A stretch of 64,000 nucleotides of DNA from Candidatus Aminicenantota bacterium (GCA_030603565.1 JAUVXM010000001.1:1-64000); one strand, 5' to 3'. Shown: positions 36,708 through 46,456, numbered from the stretch's first letter. Notes: generated by a model from the sequence alone, not told the origin. Program-made: numbers and translations.

Positions 36708-37502
36708 ATGCCGGAGCTGCCTGAAGTTCAAACCATTATCAATGGTTTGAATTCTAAAATAATTGAAAAAAAGATATGCAGAATTGCTGAGTATCGCAAG
36801 GGCACAGTTGAAAATAGTCTGCCGAATATGGATTATGGGAAGGTTAAACTTGTGGAGCGGCGAGGGAAATATATAATTATTAAGACCACAGCTGACTGCA
36901 AAATCGTCATTCATTTAAGGATGACCGGAAAACTTATTTTTGAAGTTGATTCTGACAAACAATCCAAATACTGCCGGGCGGAGATATTTTTCTCTGACGG
37001 AAGCCGGCTTATTTTTGATGATGTACGTACTTTTGGAAAAATCCAGATAATGAAGAAAAACCAAGCTGTTCCTGCTATAGAGGAATTGGGAGCTGAACCG
37101 CTTTCAGATCAATTGAATCCCGAATTTCTATCTAAACAATTAAAAAACAGAAAAGCCCCTATCAGGAATCTTCTTTTAAATCAAAATATTATTGCCGGAT
37201 TGGGAAATATTTATGTATTGGAGATTCTCTATCGCTGTAAGATCGATCCGCGGAAGCAGGCGGATAGACTCTCCCTGAAACAGATAGAAAAGATCGTAGG
37301 ACAGACCAAGATTGTTCTAAAAGAAGCAATAGAAAAAAACGGGACAACAATATCGGATTACCGCAGTGTTGAGGATCAAAGCGGTCAGTTCCAAAACTTT
37401 TTAAGAGTCTATCAAAAAAAGAAATGCAAGTGTGGCACTGAAATAAAAAGAATAAAGATGGCAGGCCGATCCACTTATTTCTGCCCTTCCTGCCAGCAAT
37501 GA
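36708..37502 (+). CDS. mutM: Formamidopyrimidine-DNA glycosylase (Fpg/MutM)
   Basis: A 264-residue base-excision repair enzyme that removes oxidised purines such as 8-oxoguanine and nicks the DNA. The start at 36708 gives the canonical N-terminus MPELPEVQ, with the catalytic Pro after the initiator Met. The helix-two-turn-helix segment (NLLLNQNIIAGLGNIYVLEIL) and the C-terminal zinc finger (KCKCGTEIKR...YFCPSCQQ) are present. It begins 10 nt after the membrane-protein gene and probably shares its transcript. Confidence 0.92.
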   Translation: MPELPEVQTIINGLNSKIIEKKICRIAEYRKGTVENSLPNMDYGKVKLVERRGKYIIIKTTADCKIVIHLRMTGKLIFEVDSDKQSKYCRAEIFFSDGSRLIFDDVRTFGKIQIMKKNQAVPAIEELGAEPLSDQLNPEFLSKQLKNRKAPIRNLLLNQNIIAGLGNIYVLEILYRCKIDPRKQADRLSLKQIEKIVGQTKIVLKEAIEKNGTTISDYRSVEDQSGQFQNFLRVYQKKKCKCGTEIKRIKMAGRSTYFCPSCQQ

Positions 37503-37526
37503 TTCTATTTACAGCAGCATTGTTCT

Positions 37527-38261
37527 TTAGATAATTACTTGTTCCAGTCGTTCCTTCCGTTTTTCCCAGTCTGGCATAATACGCTTGAGAAGGCGAAAAA
37601 ACTTTCTGTCGTGATTCGGATATAGCAGATGGCACAATTCGTGCACAATTACATAATCGATGCATAGGATCGGAGCTTTAGCGAGTTCAGTATTAAAAAT
37701 AATCACTTTATTTTCAGAACAGCTTCCCCATCGTTTTTTCATACGGCGGAAACGTATTTTTGGTTCAGCTACCTTCATCTTGACAAAGACAGGCAGGTAC
37801 TGAGAAAGTCGCCTCGATAGCAGGCTTTTGGCGTGCGCCGAGTACCAATCGAGCATAAGCGCCCTGGCTTTTTCTTTTTTGTTTGGATTAGGTAATTCCA
37901 TTTCAAAAAATCGACCGAGTAATCGCACTCGAGCTGTCTTGCTAGGCTGTATTCTCAAACGATATTGTCGCCCCAAATAATAATGAGTTTCCCCGGAGAC
38001 AAATTTGCGCTCCGGAGGCAAGGGCTGAAATCGCTCAAAAAAATCAAGCTGCCTGGCTATCCATGATGCTCGCTTTTCCAATCGTCGTCGAATAACTTCC
38101 AATTCATATTCGGAAGGAGCTTTAGCAGTGATTCGGAGGTCCGGATGTACGGTAATGGAAAGACGTTTGCGGTCACTTGTCACAACATCAATCAGGAGCT
38201 GCTTGCGTCCAAAGCTTATTTCAATTTTTCCTCTATCAGCTCTCAATGCTCTATTGTCCAT
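37527..38261 (-). CDS. YgjP-like/SprT-type zinc metallopeptidase (DUF45)
   Basis: About 244 residues, with the zinc-binding motif VIVHELCHLLYPNHDRKF near the C-terminus. ATG 38261 (or TTG 38267) begins inside a short repeat tract, so the first ~12 residues may not be conserved. The family is widespread and often lies directly downstream of hsdR in type I restriction loci, as here with a gap of about 30 nt. Its substrate is unknown. It is the last gene of the defence operon. Confidence 0.85.
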   Translation of the reverse strand: MDNRALRADRGKIEISFGRKQLLIDVVTSDRKRLSITVHPDLRITAKAPSEYELEVIRRRLEKRASWIARQLDFFERFQPLPPERKFVSGETHYYLGRQYRLRIQPSKTARVRLLGRFFEMELPNPNKKEKARALMLDWYSAHAKSLLSRRLSQYLPVFVKMKVAEPKIRFRRMKKRWGSCSENKVIIFNTELAKAPILCIDYVIVHELCHLLYPNHDRKFFRLLKRIMPDWEKRKERLEQVII

Positions 38262-38291
38262 TCTCAATTATTAACTATCCATTGTCCGCAA

Positions 38292-41200
38292 TCACGGCCT
38301 TCTAACCCTGGCAATATCCAGGCACTGTTCCATAATCATATCCATGTCCTCAAATGTGATTTTAATGCCTTCTTTATCTTTGAAATCGAAAAGGAAATCT
38401 TCGATCTCATTCCTTATGCGGTTTTGTGTGTCTTGGTCTCTGGTCCAATTAACAATCCTATTTCGTTCAATAACTTCATCTACAGCCAGGGCAGCGTCTG
38501 AAAGACGATTATCGAAATCATCATCACCTCTATCAAATCGTGCAAGAATCTCCTTGATAGAACCAAAATAGGCTTTTGCTACGTCATGATTTTGGAGTTT
38601 ATCAGGAATGTGGTCTCCTGTACGGTTGAGTACAGCGTTCATAATCTCCGTAACCTTCTTGAGATACTCATTTGCCTTGATCCGCTCTTTTCTGAAGGCC
38701 GCAATTGCCTCCTTTAGCAACTCGGAAAACCGCTTGTAAAAAGCAGGATCTTCCTTCATTCGATCATGGATTGTCCGGGCAGTACGATGTGCTATAGTAT
38801 CAGCTTTGGCCGCAGGATTTGGGAGTTTCTCCACTTCTTTAGCAAAGGCATCCTTGTCGAAGATATTTACTAAAGGTGTAATTTTCTCCACCTCTCCGGT
38901 TCCGACATGGGTGTCTAGAAGTTTCTGAATTTTCGGCTCATATTCACCGAAGTCAACGATTTCCGCATATCGCCGTCTTACTGCTGTCCGAAGCTTGGAG
39001 AAAAATTTTAGATCCGTCCGGTAACGGTTGATTTTTAAAGGATCGGTTTCCTCTAGAAACTTAGAGCTGGACATTGCAATACCCAGCGTTTTGGAGAAAG
39101 CCGATAAATGTTCATAAAATTTTGTGCGCAGTTCTTCGTCTGCCAACAGCAGTTCATACTCTTCCTCATCCTTCTTGTTCTTAACTTCCTTAAATGTATC
39201 CCACAGGAGTGAACGCTTTTGGGGGAGTGTTGATGTTTCCAGACCAATATCTGTAAGAATGTTTTTTATATCCCCTGCATCAAACTCAGGTAAAGTGCTG
39301 TACAAATCAAGGGCATGGTCAAGGTTTTCTAATACGCCACGATAATCGAGAATATACCCAAATTCTTTACCATCGCAGAGCCGGTTTACCCTTGCAATGG
39401 CCTGAAGCAAGGTATGATCTTTAAGTTTCCGGGTAAGGTAAAGAATAGTATTACGGGGAGCGTCAAATCCGACGATAAGCTTATCCACAACAATGATGAT
39501 TTCAGGGTGTTCCGCATGCTTAAACGCATTAATAATCTGCTTGTTGTACTCCCATTCACTGCCGTATTTCTGCATAGATGCTTTCCAAAACCGCTGTACC
39601 GCCAACTTATTTTCTTTATAAATATCTTCTTCACCTTCACGTTCATCGGGACCCGAAATCAGCACTTCGTTTGAGACCATACCAAATTCATCCAGATACT
39701 CTTTATAGAGCAATGCCGCAGCCTTATCCTGTGTTACCAACTGTCCTTTAAAACCTGTTCCCTGCCAGTTATCAAGGAAGTGAACACTGATATCCCAGGC
39801 AATGGCCATAACCTTCTGTGCGGCTTTGTTTAACTGGTCTGTGGTTGAAAATTTCTTCTTTAGATCCGTAGCCTGTTCCTCATTCAAATTTGAGGTAATT
39901 CTTTCGAACCAGGCATCAATGCCAAGAGAATCTACGTGCTGATCAACATGCCGGCCTTCATACAATAGGGGGACAACGGCCTTATCCTCCACTGCTTGAT
40001 CGATGGTATAAGTATCAATTAGGCCGCCGAACTTTTCGACCGTGTTTTTATCTTTCTTCATGACCGGTGTGCCGGTAAATCCGATGTAACATGCATTAGG
40101 AAGTGCTCGGCGCATTTTGGCATGACGTGAGCCGTACTGTCCGCGATGTCCCTCGTCCACCAGGACAAAAATGTTTGGATCATTATTCCGCACGACATGC
40201 CGACTGACAGATGCTTCAAACTTATCTATAATCGTTGCAATAATGCGCTGTTTACTGCTTTTTAGCATTTTTGAAAGGTGCTTGCCGGTTTTGGCCTGCT
40301 CTAGTTCTTTGCTGCAATGGTGGAAAGTCCTGTAGATCTGGTCGTCCAGGTCCACCCGATCGGTAACCAGAATGATCTTGTAGTCGGGGATATCGGGATA
40401 CAAGGCAATGGATTTGGCGAGCATCACCATAGTCAGGGACTTGCCGCTGCCTTGGGTATGCCATACTACACCGCCTCGTCGCCTGCCTGTCTGCGTGCGG
40501 CTCGCCCGCACAGGCAGGCCGTCATGCTCACGAGTTCTGATGCGGCTCATGATTTTTTTTACAGCAAAGTATTGCTGATATCGTGCGATTTTCTTAACAC
40601 CGGCATCAAACAGAATATAGCGATAGGCTAATTCAAGAAGTCTTTCAGGACGGCACAGTGCATAAAGCGTCCGATCTTGTTCGGTGACTTCCCGCTTCAG
40701 TATACCGAATGGTTCATGTTTTTCTCGAACCAGCCATTCATTTTCCAGATAAAGTTTATCCACCTGTTCTTCCGTTAGGGGAATATTGACCAACTCATTT
40801 AAGGGAGGATGATCATCCACCCCTACTGTATCAATGTTATCTTCCCGCCAGACAGACCAGAACTTTGCCTGTGTGCCGGTAGTTGCATATTTAGCCTCAT
40901 TTTTAGACAATACCAGAAGGAGTTGTGAATACAGAAACATGTGGGGAATTTCGTCATCTTTTTGGTTGCGGATGTGTTGGGACATGGCCTCGCGTATCGG
41001 GTCTTTAATATGCGGCGACTTACATTCGATTACGCAAAAGGGAATACCATTGACAAAGAGTACTATATCCGGCCTTCGAATCTGGTGACTACCGGTCCGC
41101 TCCACGGGAAACTCTTCTGTAACATGAAAGACATTATTATCGGGATGATCCCAGTCGATATAGTTTAGCGTGAAACTCTTGATATCACCGTCCACCGACT

Positions 41201-41552
41201 GCTGCAAGCTCTTTCCCAGTGCCAGGAGGTCGTAGATTTTCTCATTTGTACGTACCAGCCCGTCAAAGGGGATCTCTTTCAACGCCTGCAGGGCGCTTAA
41301 AATATTGCCTTCCGTAAAAGGCAGTTCTTTTCCCTTGAATCTGACCCGGTTATGTTTCCTTAACCAGTGAACAAGAAGATCCTCCAGGATCACGTTGGAC
41401 TGTTTGCCGCCGCGAAGTTTTATTGCTTCATCCGGCGCTAAGTACTGCCATCCCAAATTCTGAAGCAGGTGCAAAGCGGGGAGCTTGGAGCTGGAGTCTT
41501 CGTTTATTGTCGGGGCGATTCGTGAATCGCTTTTAAGTTTCATTTTATTCAT
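38292..41552 (-). CDS. hsdR: Type I restriction enzyme R subunit (HsdR)
   Basis: About 1086 residues when started at ATG 41552, which overlaps the upstream gene by 8 nt. The N-terminal nuclease domain has the PD-(D/E)xK residues in RRPDIVLF and CVIECKS (about D162, E176, K178). The SF2 motor has Walker A TQGSGKS (about 368-372) and motif II DEGH. It translocates DNA and cuts unmodified DNA when complexed with HsdM and HsdS. Just before Walker A, 13 codons come from a REP-like hairpin (40481-40519), an apparently tolerated insertion. Confidence 0.93.
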   Translation of the reverse strand: MNKMKLKSDSRIAPTINEDSSSKLPALHLLQNLGWQYLAPDEAIKLRGGKQSNVILEDLLVHWLRKHNRVRFKGKELPFTEGNILSALQALKEIPFDGLVRTNEKIYDLLALGKSLQQSVDGDIKSFTLNYIDWDHPDNNVFHVTEEFPVERTGSHQIRRPDIVLFVNGIPFCVIECKSPHIKDPIREAMSQHIRNQKDDEIPHMFLYSQLLLVLSKNEAKYATTGTQAKFWSVWREDNIDTVGVDDHPPLNELVNIPLTEEQVDKLYLENEWLVREKHEPFGILKREVTEQDRTLYALCRPERLLELAYRYILFDAGVKKIARYQQYFAVKKIMSRIRTREHDGLPVRASRTQTGRRRGGVVWHTQGSGKSLTMVMLAKSIALYPDIPDYKIILVTDRVDLDDQIYRTFHHCSKELEQAKTGKHLSKMLKSSKQRIIATIIDKFEASVSRHVVRNNDPNIFVLVDEGHRGQYGSRHAKMRRALPNACYIGFTGTPVMKKDKNTVEKFGGLIDTYTIDQAVEDKAVVPLLYEGRHVDQHVDSLGIDAWFERITSNLNEEQATDLKKKFSTTDQLNKAAQKVMAIAWDISVHFLDNWQGTGFKGQLVTQDKAAALLYKEYLDEFGMVSNEVLISGPDEREGEEDIYKENKLAVQRFWKASMQKYGSEWEYNKQIINAFKHAEHPEIIIVVDKLIVGFDAPRNTILYLTRKLKDHTLLQAIARVNRLCDGKEFGYILDYRGVLENLDHALDLYSTLPEFDAGDIKNILTDIGLETSTLPQKRSLLWDTFKEVKNKKDEEEYELLLADEELRTKFYEHLSAFSKTLGIAMSSSKFLEETDPLKINRYRTDLKFFSKLRTAVRRRYAEIVDFGEYEPKIQKLLDTHVGTGEVEKITPLVNIFDKDAFAKEVEKLPNPAAKADTIAHRTARTIHDRMKEDPAFYKRFSELLKEAIAAFRKERIKANEYLKKVTEIMNAVLNRTGDHIPDKLQNHDVAKAYFGSIKEILARFDRGDDDFDNRLSDAALAVDEVIERNRIVNWTRDQDTQNRIRNEIEDFLFDFKDKEGIKITFEDMDMIMEQCLDIARVRRP
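40481..40519. repeat. REP-like hairpin inserted in frame in hsdR
   Basis: GCCTGCCTGT at 40481-40490 pairs with ACAGGCAGGC at 40510-40519, with further pairing GCGG/CCGC inside. The insert is 39 nt, i.e. 13 codons, and is flanked on both sides by CGTC. GCCTGCCTGT/ACAGGCAGGC hairpins are a known type of dispersed bacterial repeat. Confidence 0.8.
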
Positions 41553-43194
41553 TATCAGCCGTCGCTTTGGGCTTTCTTGTCCTTCTCTCTTTTTTCTTTC
41601 CTTCTTTATTCTGGCTTTCGTCTTTAATGAAACATACTGATACATCAGTATCCATTAAAGTGAGAGTTTTGACACTTCTCATCAGACTGATGCGTGAAAA
41701 CAGTGGCAGATTATCACTCTTATTAACTTTGTCTTTATGTGTAATAATCGCATAAACGACTTTGATTTTATTATTGATTGCTTGAGTATAAGTTTCCTCA
41801 TTATTGCCTTTTAAATTTGATTTTATGAGGTTATGGAATTTCTCTTTTGATTGTTCTCCAAGTTTTATTAATTCCACAGAATTAACACCTTGGTTAAATA
41901 AATGACTTAACAGTGATGATCTTGTTGACCTTTTCACATGGACCAATACAGCTTTGTTTTCTTTCACGATATATAGATCACAAGGCTCAACTTGTTTTTG
42001 TCCGGATGGACTTATGTTTTTCCCGTCAAGGCAAATAAAACGGCCATCATTTTCAGCAACCGCAGCATTATATACTGGTTCTGATTTGTGGTTATATGCA
42101 ATGAATGTTGCAAATTCTTCATAATGCGGATTTAGATAATTTTTGAGTCTTTCTATAAAACTATTATCTACCTGATACCAGTTGCCTTCACAAAGATGAT
42201 ATGTGAGGTTTTGTCCATCAAGGGAGGTGTCAAAAAGTAAACACTTGAAAATAGAAAATTTTTTTTTGCTATAACCATTTTCATCACAGAGGATTAATTG
42301 ATTCGATTCTAATTGTTCAATAGTTATTTCTTCAAGTTTCTTATCATTTTTGCTTAAATATCCATGATAATGGATCATTGAAACATCATCATGAATAAGC
42401 CCGCCACCAGCGCCTGATAAAGTGATATGGAAAGCTCCTTGATAATCAATAAGCTCTGGTATAGTCAATGTAAGGTTCATTGATTTTTCTTTAAAGGCTT
42501 TAAGCAATTTATCATTTAGTTGTTCAATTATTGTTGGATCTTTGACAGGTATAATGTTTTGAATACCTGAAAATGTCTTTTTATAGTCTTCCTTTTCGTA
42601 TATCTCCAATGCCTTTTCACATAGTTCTTGAATCTTTTTTGGCTCGACCTTTGAGTTTATACGTAAATTGGTTGCTCCAGTTGCGTGGCTAAAAAAATCT
42701 TTATACTCATGTTTCACTTTTCCTGTAAGACTCTTGATGATAGAGCTGTCCCTGTCAAAATCAAAATAAGTGAGATCGGCATGAGTGGGACTTTGTATTC
42801 GCTGCCGTCTGGATATCCCCGGTTCAACGGTGTCAGTGCTTTTTAGTTTTTCAGGATCAAGGCTGTTTAATGTAACACGTAACCCAAAATCATATTCATA
42901 GCAATTTTCTTTTAGGTTGTGATATGTATGTCCAAATGTCAGTGCGAAACACCTTCCTCTAATTAGTAAAAAAAGAATGGCACCTTTTAATGCTTGTTGC
43001 AAATCCTGTTCAATGCCCCAAAAACTTTTCCACCACGGTGGCCGAGGGCTAGAATCAAGTACATATATAGTTGCGCCATCCGGAAGATTATCAGCCTTAA
43101 CGGGTTCTCCCAGTTTATGGTTTTCTTTTAAGGCATTTGGAGCGTTAAATCCTTTTTTAAGTAAATAAATAGAGAATGAATGGCTTCTGCTCAT
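41545..43194 (-). CDS. TIGR04141 / DUF6119 family protein (sporadically distributed, defence-associated)
   Basis: A 549-residue cytoplasmic protein recognised by its N-terminus (RSHSFSIYLLKKGF) and the SGAGGG and central segments typical of the TIGR04141 family. The C-terminal third has a restriction-endonuclease-like feel: residues around EPCDLYIVKENKAVLVHVKR resemble the D...E/H-x-K pattern, but this is tentative. The family is found sporadically and often inside restriction-modification loci. It starts 2 nt after hsdS and overlaps hsdR, so it is part of the operon. Its biochemical role is unknown. Confidence 0.7.
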   Translation of the reverse strand: MSRSHSFSIYLLKKGFNAPNALKENHKLGEPVKADNLPDGATIYVLDSSPRPPWWKSFWGIEQDLQQALKGAILFLLIRGRCFALTFGHTYHNLKENCYEYDFGLRVTLNSLDPEKLKSTDTVEPGISRRQRIQSPTHADLTYFDFDRDSSIIKSLTGKVKHEYKDFFSHATGATNLRINSKVEPKKIQELCEKALEIYEKEDYKKTFSGIQNIIPVKDPTIIEQLNDKLLKAFKEKSMNLTLTIPELIDYQGAFHITLSGAGGGLIHDDVSMIHYHGYLSKNDKKLEEITIEQLESNQLILCDENGYSKKKFSIFKCLLFDTSLDGQNLTYHLCEGNWYQVDNSFIERLKNYLNPHYEEFATFIAYNHKSEPVYNAAVAENDGRFICLDGKNISPSGQKQVEPCDLYIVKENKAVLVHVKRSTRSSLLSHLFNQGVNSVELIKLGEQSKEKFHNLIKSNLKGNNEETYTQAINNKIKVVYAIITHKDKVNKSDNLPLFSRISLMRSVKTLTLMDTDVSVCFIKDESQNKEGKKKERRTRKPKATADNE

Positions 43195-43196
43195 AT

Positions 43197-44519
43197 TTAA
43201 TCCCCCTCATTTAGTTTGATACGGACTTCCCCTGTCAACAGCTTCTGCATTAATCCCTTTTTCTGTTCTCGCAAGGCGATTTCCTTCTTGTGAAGCAGCT
43301 CAATTTCCCGGTCGCAGGCGGAAAGAACTGTTGCGATGCGGGTTTGCTCATCTAAGGAAGGCAATGAAACTTGTAATGTTTTTAGTCCGGCAGAATAGAT
43401 GTGGACAACTGAGTGGCCTTGCCCTAATTGTATTTTCTGTCTGATCAATAAATCGCTGTTCAATGAGTATGATAAATAGAGTGGATTAACGCCTTTGGGC
43501 CGGAAAATTACAATATCACCTCCAGCATAGGCTTCTATCTCCTTTGTATGAACTACACACTTTCCAATCTCATCCAAAGTTTCGCCAGAACCAGCAAAAA
43601 GAATATCATTTCTCTTAATTCGTTGGCTTTTTTGCGTTATACTTCTATCAATAAAAGAGTAGAAGTCTTTAATAACAAACTCATGTCTTGTATAAATTTC
43701 TCCATAAGTGATACAAGGAATGCCTGTTTCTGTTTTTTCACTATTGGAAATCCCTTTTCCCTTTAAAAATGAACCAAATGAACCGAGGCGCTTAATTTTC
43801 CACCTCACCGGCAGCTCACCTTTTTTCTGAACTGGTTTGCCAAACTCCGGGAACCGCATCCGGCCGGTGAGAAGTTGCTGCATGAGGCCCTTTTTGAAGC
43901 GTTGTTTGGCGTCGATGAGCCAGTCGGTCAACGCAATCGCCCGGTCCCACGCAGAGAGGATTTCAGCTATTTTTTTCTGTTCGGAAAGAGGGGGGAGGGG
44001 GATCGGTAAACTTCTAACAATCTGTGCATTTAGGACTCCCATTGTCCCACCTTGAGCCCAACTGTTGAGCAGGCGAAAGGTGTGTTCTGCTTCAAGGAAA
44101 TATTTGGCGTAAAGTGAGGAGGTGCGGTTCTTGTTTAATGAAATTCTTAGAAGACGAGGGTTGATTATACCCTTTTGATAATTGGGAGGTATGAGTAACG
44201 CTTTTCCAATAGTGCCAACAAGACTCAATAGAATATCGCCAGGGAAAACTTCACAAGAACGGAGTGAACATAATCGTTTTTCATTGATAAAATAGTTACC
44301 TAAATAAGGATTACCAGCAATTACTTGCTCTTGGCCGTAGATCTTATATCCATTATCAACATAGTATTCTTTCTTTAGCGAAGAGCCGAATGGTCCAGCT
44401 TTGATCGCCGGTCGTTTCCCGTCACCAAGTTTACGAAGCTGCACACACTCCCACTCCTCCGGAATCCATCCGACTTTGGTTTTCTTATATCCGCGTCTGT
44501 TTTCGTTGCGTCTTGTCAT
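43197..44519 (-). CDS. hsdS: Type I restriction-modification specificity subunit (HsdS)
   Basis: About 440 residues with the usual two target-recognition domains, each followed by a conserved helical spacer (ending PLSEQKKIAEILSAWD and SLDEQTRIATVLSACD). It fixes the bipartite DNA sequence recognised by the HsdM/HsdR complex. ATG 44519 is preferred over 44525 because GGGAG lies eight nt upstream and because it then overlaps the preceding stop as ATGA. The gene lies between the CBASS E2 gene and the TIGR04141 gene, separated from hsdM by four other genes. Confidence 0.92.
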   Translation of the reverse strand: MTRRNENRRGYKKTKVGWIPEEWECVQLRKLGDGKRPAIKAGPFGSSLKKEYYVDNGYKIYGQEQVIAGNPYLGNYFINEKRLCSLRSCEVFPGDILLSLVGTIGKALLIPPNYQKGIINPRLLRISLNKNRTSSLYAKYFLEAEHTFRLLNSWAQGGTMGVLNAQIVRSLPIPLPPLSEQKKIAEILSAWDRAIALTDWLIDAKQRFKKGLMQQLLTGRMRFPEFGKPVQKKGELPVRWKIKRLGSFGSFLKGKGISNSEKTETGIPCITYGEIYTRHEFVIKDFYSFIDRSITQKSQRIKRNDILFAGSGETLDEIGKCVVHTKEIEAYAGGDIVIFRPKGVNPLYLSYSLNSDLLIRQKIQLGQGHSVVHIYSAGLKTLQVSLPSLDEQTRIATVLSACDREIELLHKKEIALREQKKGLMQKLLTGEVRIKLNEGD

Positions 44520-45274
44520 GTGCATTTCTCCCGATTGGCTCTCTCGCTTGCCATTTCATCGATCTCGCGCTTTAGAACTTTTGGGAGGAGATCCCAGTCA
44601 AAGTGTTCCATCTCGCTTTTCTCCAGACTATAGAGAATGTTTGTGGCATCACGGAGGAATCGCTCCTTAGGCTGGTGTTTCAGTAGACCGAGCAGGATAG
44701 GGCCGTGGCATTTACGTAAGATTATCCCGGTACCGCATGGGCAGACAAGGTGTCCGCGATACGTGCCGTCGGCCAATAATTTCAGCAGCGCCAGCGCAAT
44801 CTGTACATCATCGGTGCTGAAGAAATCCATATAATACTCCCGTATGCCCTGGCACCCATGAGAGAGTTCGCCGAAAGGAAGTGAGCCGTGTTTCTCCAAG
44901 TATGTGTAGCCGTACAGGTATTCGACAACCAGCGTTTCCACAAAAGCGATGAGACAGGGATTGGCCTTGAAACGCCTCCATACCTCAACTGGAGCTCCTA
45001 GGCAAAGGGTTCGGTCGGGGTACTGATGGAAATCGGGGGGGATACGGCCTCCGGTCTCCTGAACAATAGGCGGAGAATCCGGATAGTCATCGGGCAAAAC
45101 GATCAATATTGAGAATGCATCCGTGATTGTCACATCTTGAAACGTGGCAGAGAACGACAGCATCCCGCGAATCACCCAGCGGCCAGGGTTGTCCTCGCAC
45201 AGTTGCAGTCCGGAATAGGTCTGGGCTAATCCCTTGAACTGTTGTCGTATCAATGCTTCTCTAACGTTATTCAA
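44516..45274 (-). CDS. cap2: Stand-alone E2-like (ubiquitin-conjugating-like) CBASS protein with SEC-C-like zinc motif
   Basis: A 252-residue protein with an E2 fold: YPDSPP at residues 64-69 matches the YPxxPP loop of E2 enzymes, followed by the probable catalytic Cys91 in RTLCLG. In short type II CBASS such an E2-like Cap2 acts on the CD-NTase without a fused E1. An additional C-terminal motif C178-P-C180-G ... K-C189-H190 resembles the zinc-binding SEC-C motif. It starts at TTG 45274, with GGAGA inside the end of the CD-NTase gene, and overlaps hsdS by 4 nt. Naming as cap2 is by role and position. Confidence 0.78.
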   Translation of the reverse strand: MNNVREALIRQQFKGLAQTYSGLQLCEDNPGRWVIRGMLSFSATFQDVTITDAFSILIVLPDDYPDSPPIVQETGGRIPPDFHQYPDRTLCLGAPVEVWRRFKANPCLIAFVETLVVEYLYGYTYLEKHGSLPFGELSHGCQGIREYYMDFFSTDDVQIALALLKLLADGTYRGHLVCPCGTGIILRKCHGPILLGLLKHQPKERFLRDATNILYSLEKSEMEHFDWDLLPKVLKREIDEMASERANREKCT

Positions 45275-45277
45275 GAT

Positions 45278-46456
45278 TCACGTTCTCCATGGTTTAATGG
45301 GATTGGTGATGCTGATAATCGGCGCTGCCGATGCAAGGGCGTTTGCTGAAACATAAGTAGTTGGGAAAGCCTTAGAGGCTACCTCATTGACGATGCGGTC
45401 GCCAAACCGAGGCTTGAGACGCTCGGTCATGTCGTGGAGGCTTTCAGCACTAAGCGTGGCATCCAAATCGGCCCGGATCTGCTGTAGCCACTGTCTGAAC
45501 TTTATTTCCCGTTGTGGGTGTTTTTGCCATTCGTCGGCAAAATTTTCAGTCGGGTTCACCGGATTCGGCACCCAAGTTACACCGTTTCTTGTTTGGATAT
45601 ACTTGGTCATGCCATCCACTATATTGTCCAAGGCATCCAGAAGATTCGCTTCATTGTTGTAGGCCTGGGCGGCCAGGGTAGTAATGATAATGGAGATCGG
45701 TTTATCATCCTTTTGATTCTTTTCAGGGAACATTAAGTCCCGGTGTCGTTTGAGTATCTGGATAGCTCGTTGGAGAGGCGTTTTGACTTTGTATTCCGGA
45801 ACATCTTCCACATCAGCACGGATGGATTCGGCCAGCATTTTCCGCCTTGCGTCGAACTGAATCTTCATACGTTCCTTAAACCATTCCGAATACCCTTTGG
45901 GGTTACTGTGTAGCCAGTTGTCATCGATGTGCTCATAGTTAGGCAAAGTATTGTCAGTAATAGCAATAGCTAGGTCAGTCCAATCCACTGAAAATCCTTT
46001 ATTTTCTAAAAATAATCGGAACGAGTCTCCATCTTGAAGAGCAGGTAGAATATCCATATGAAAATGTGTCGAATCGGCATATTGCAGCTTCCAACAGCGC
46101 TTTCGCTCTTTGCACATTTTGCGATAACACTCATTTTCCATCAGCTGGTCTCCAACCATCTGCTTTAGCTGCTTCTGGCTGATATACTTCTTTTGGAGAT
46201 CCTTCAATTCGCACACAAGGTCAATGTCATACTGGTCCGCATCATTGATGGGCTTGATCATCGTACCAAGCTGGAAGGAGCCTTGAGGATAGATCTTGGG
46301 ATCATTCACAGAAATAGGGGAATTGTCCTTATTCAGCCAGTCGCCGACTGCTTCATAGTGCTTCACAGCTGCTTCGTATTGCGCATCGGTGATATCCAGC
46401 GACTCCGCCAATCCTTGAAGCAACTGTCTTAATTCATCATGTCGTTCTGGTACCAT
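45278..46456 (-). CDS. CBASS cyclic-oligonucleotide synthase (CD-NTase)
   Basis: A 392-residue cGAS/DncV-like nucleotidyltransferase. The active site is visible: GS at 59-60 in YPQGSFQLGT, the Asp pair D77/D79 in DQYDIDL and a third Asp near 135 in FHMDILPA. On phage infection such enzymes make a cyclic di- or trinucleotide signal. The adjacent HNH-SAVED effector indicates what receives it. The C-terminus ends KPWRT and is the expected site for E2-dependent modification; it lacks the terminal Gly seen in some relatives. GGAGG precedes the start; 3 nt separate it from both neighbours. The clade and exact product cannot be read here. Confidence 0.88.
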   Translation of the reverse strand: MVPERHDELRQLLQGLAESLDITDAQYEAAVKHYEAVGDWLNKDNSPISVNDPKIYPQGSFQLGTMIKPINDADQYDIDLVCELKDLQKKYISQKQLKQMVGDQLMENECYRKMCKERKRCWKLQYADSTHFHMDILPALQDGDSFRLFLENKGFSVDWTDLAIAITDNTLPNYEHIDDNWLHSNPKGYSEWFKERMKIQFDARRKMLAESIRADVEDVPEYKVKTPLQRAIQILKRHRDLMFPEKNQKDDKPISIIITTLAAQAYNNEANLLDALDNIVDGMTKYIQTRNGVTWVPNPVNPTENFADEWQKHPQREIKFRQWLQQIRADLDATLSAESLHDMTERLKPRFGDRIVNEVASKAFPTTYVSANALASAAPIISITNPIKPWRT

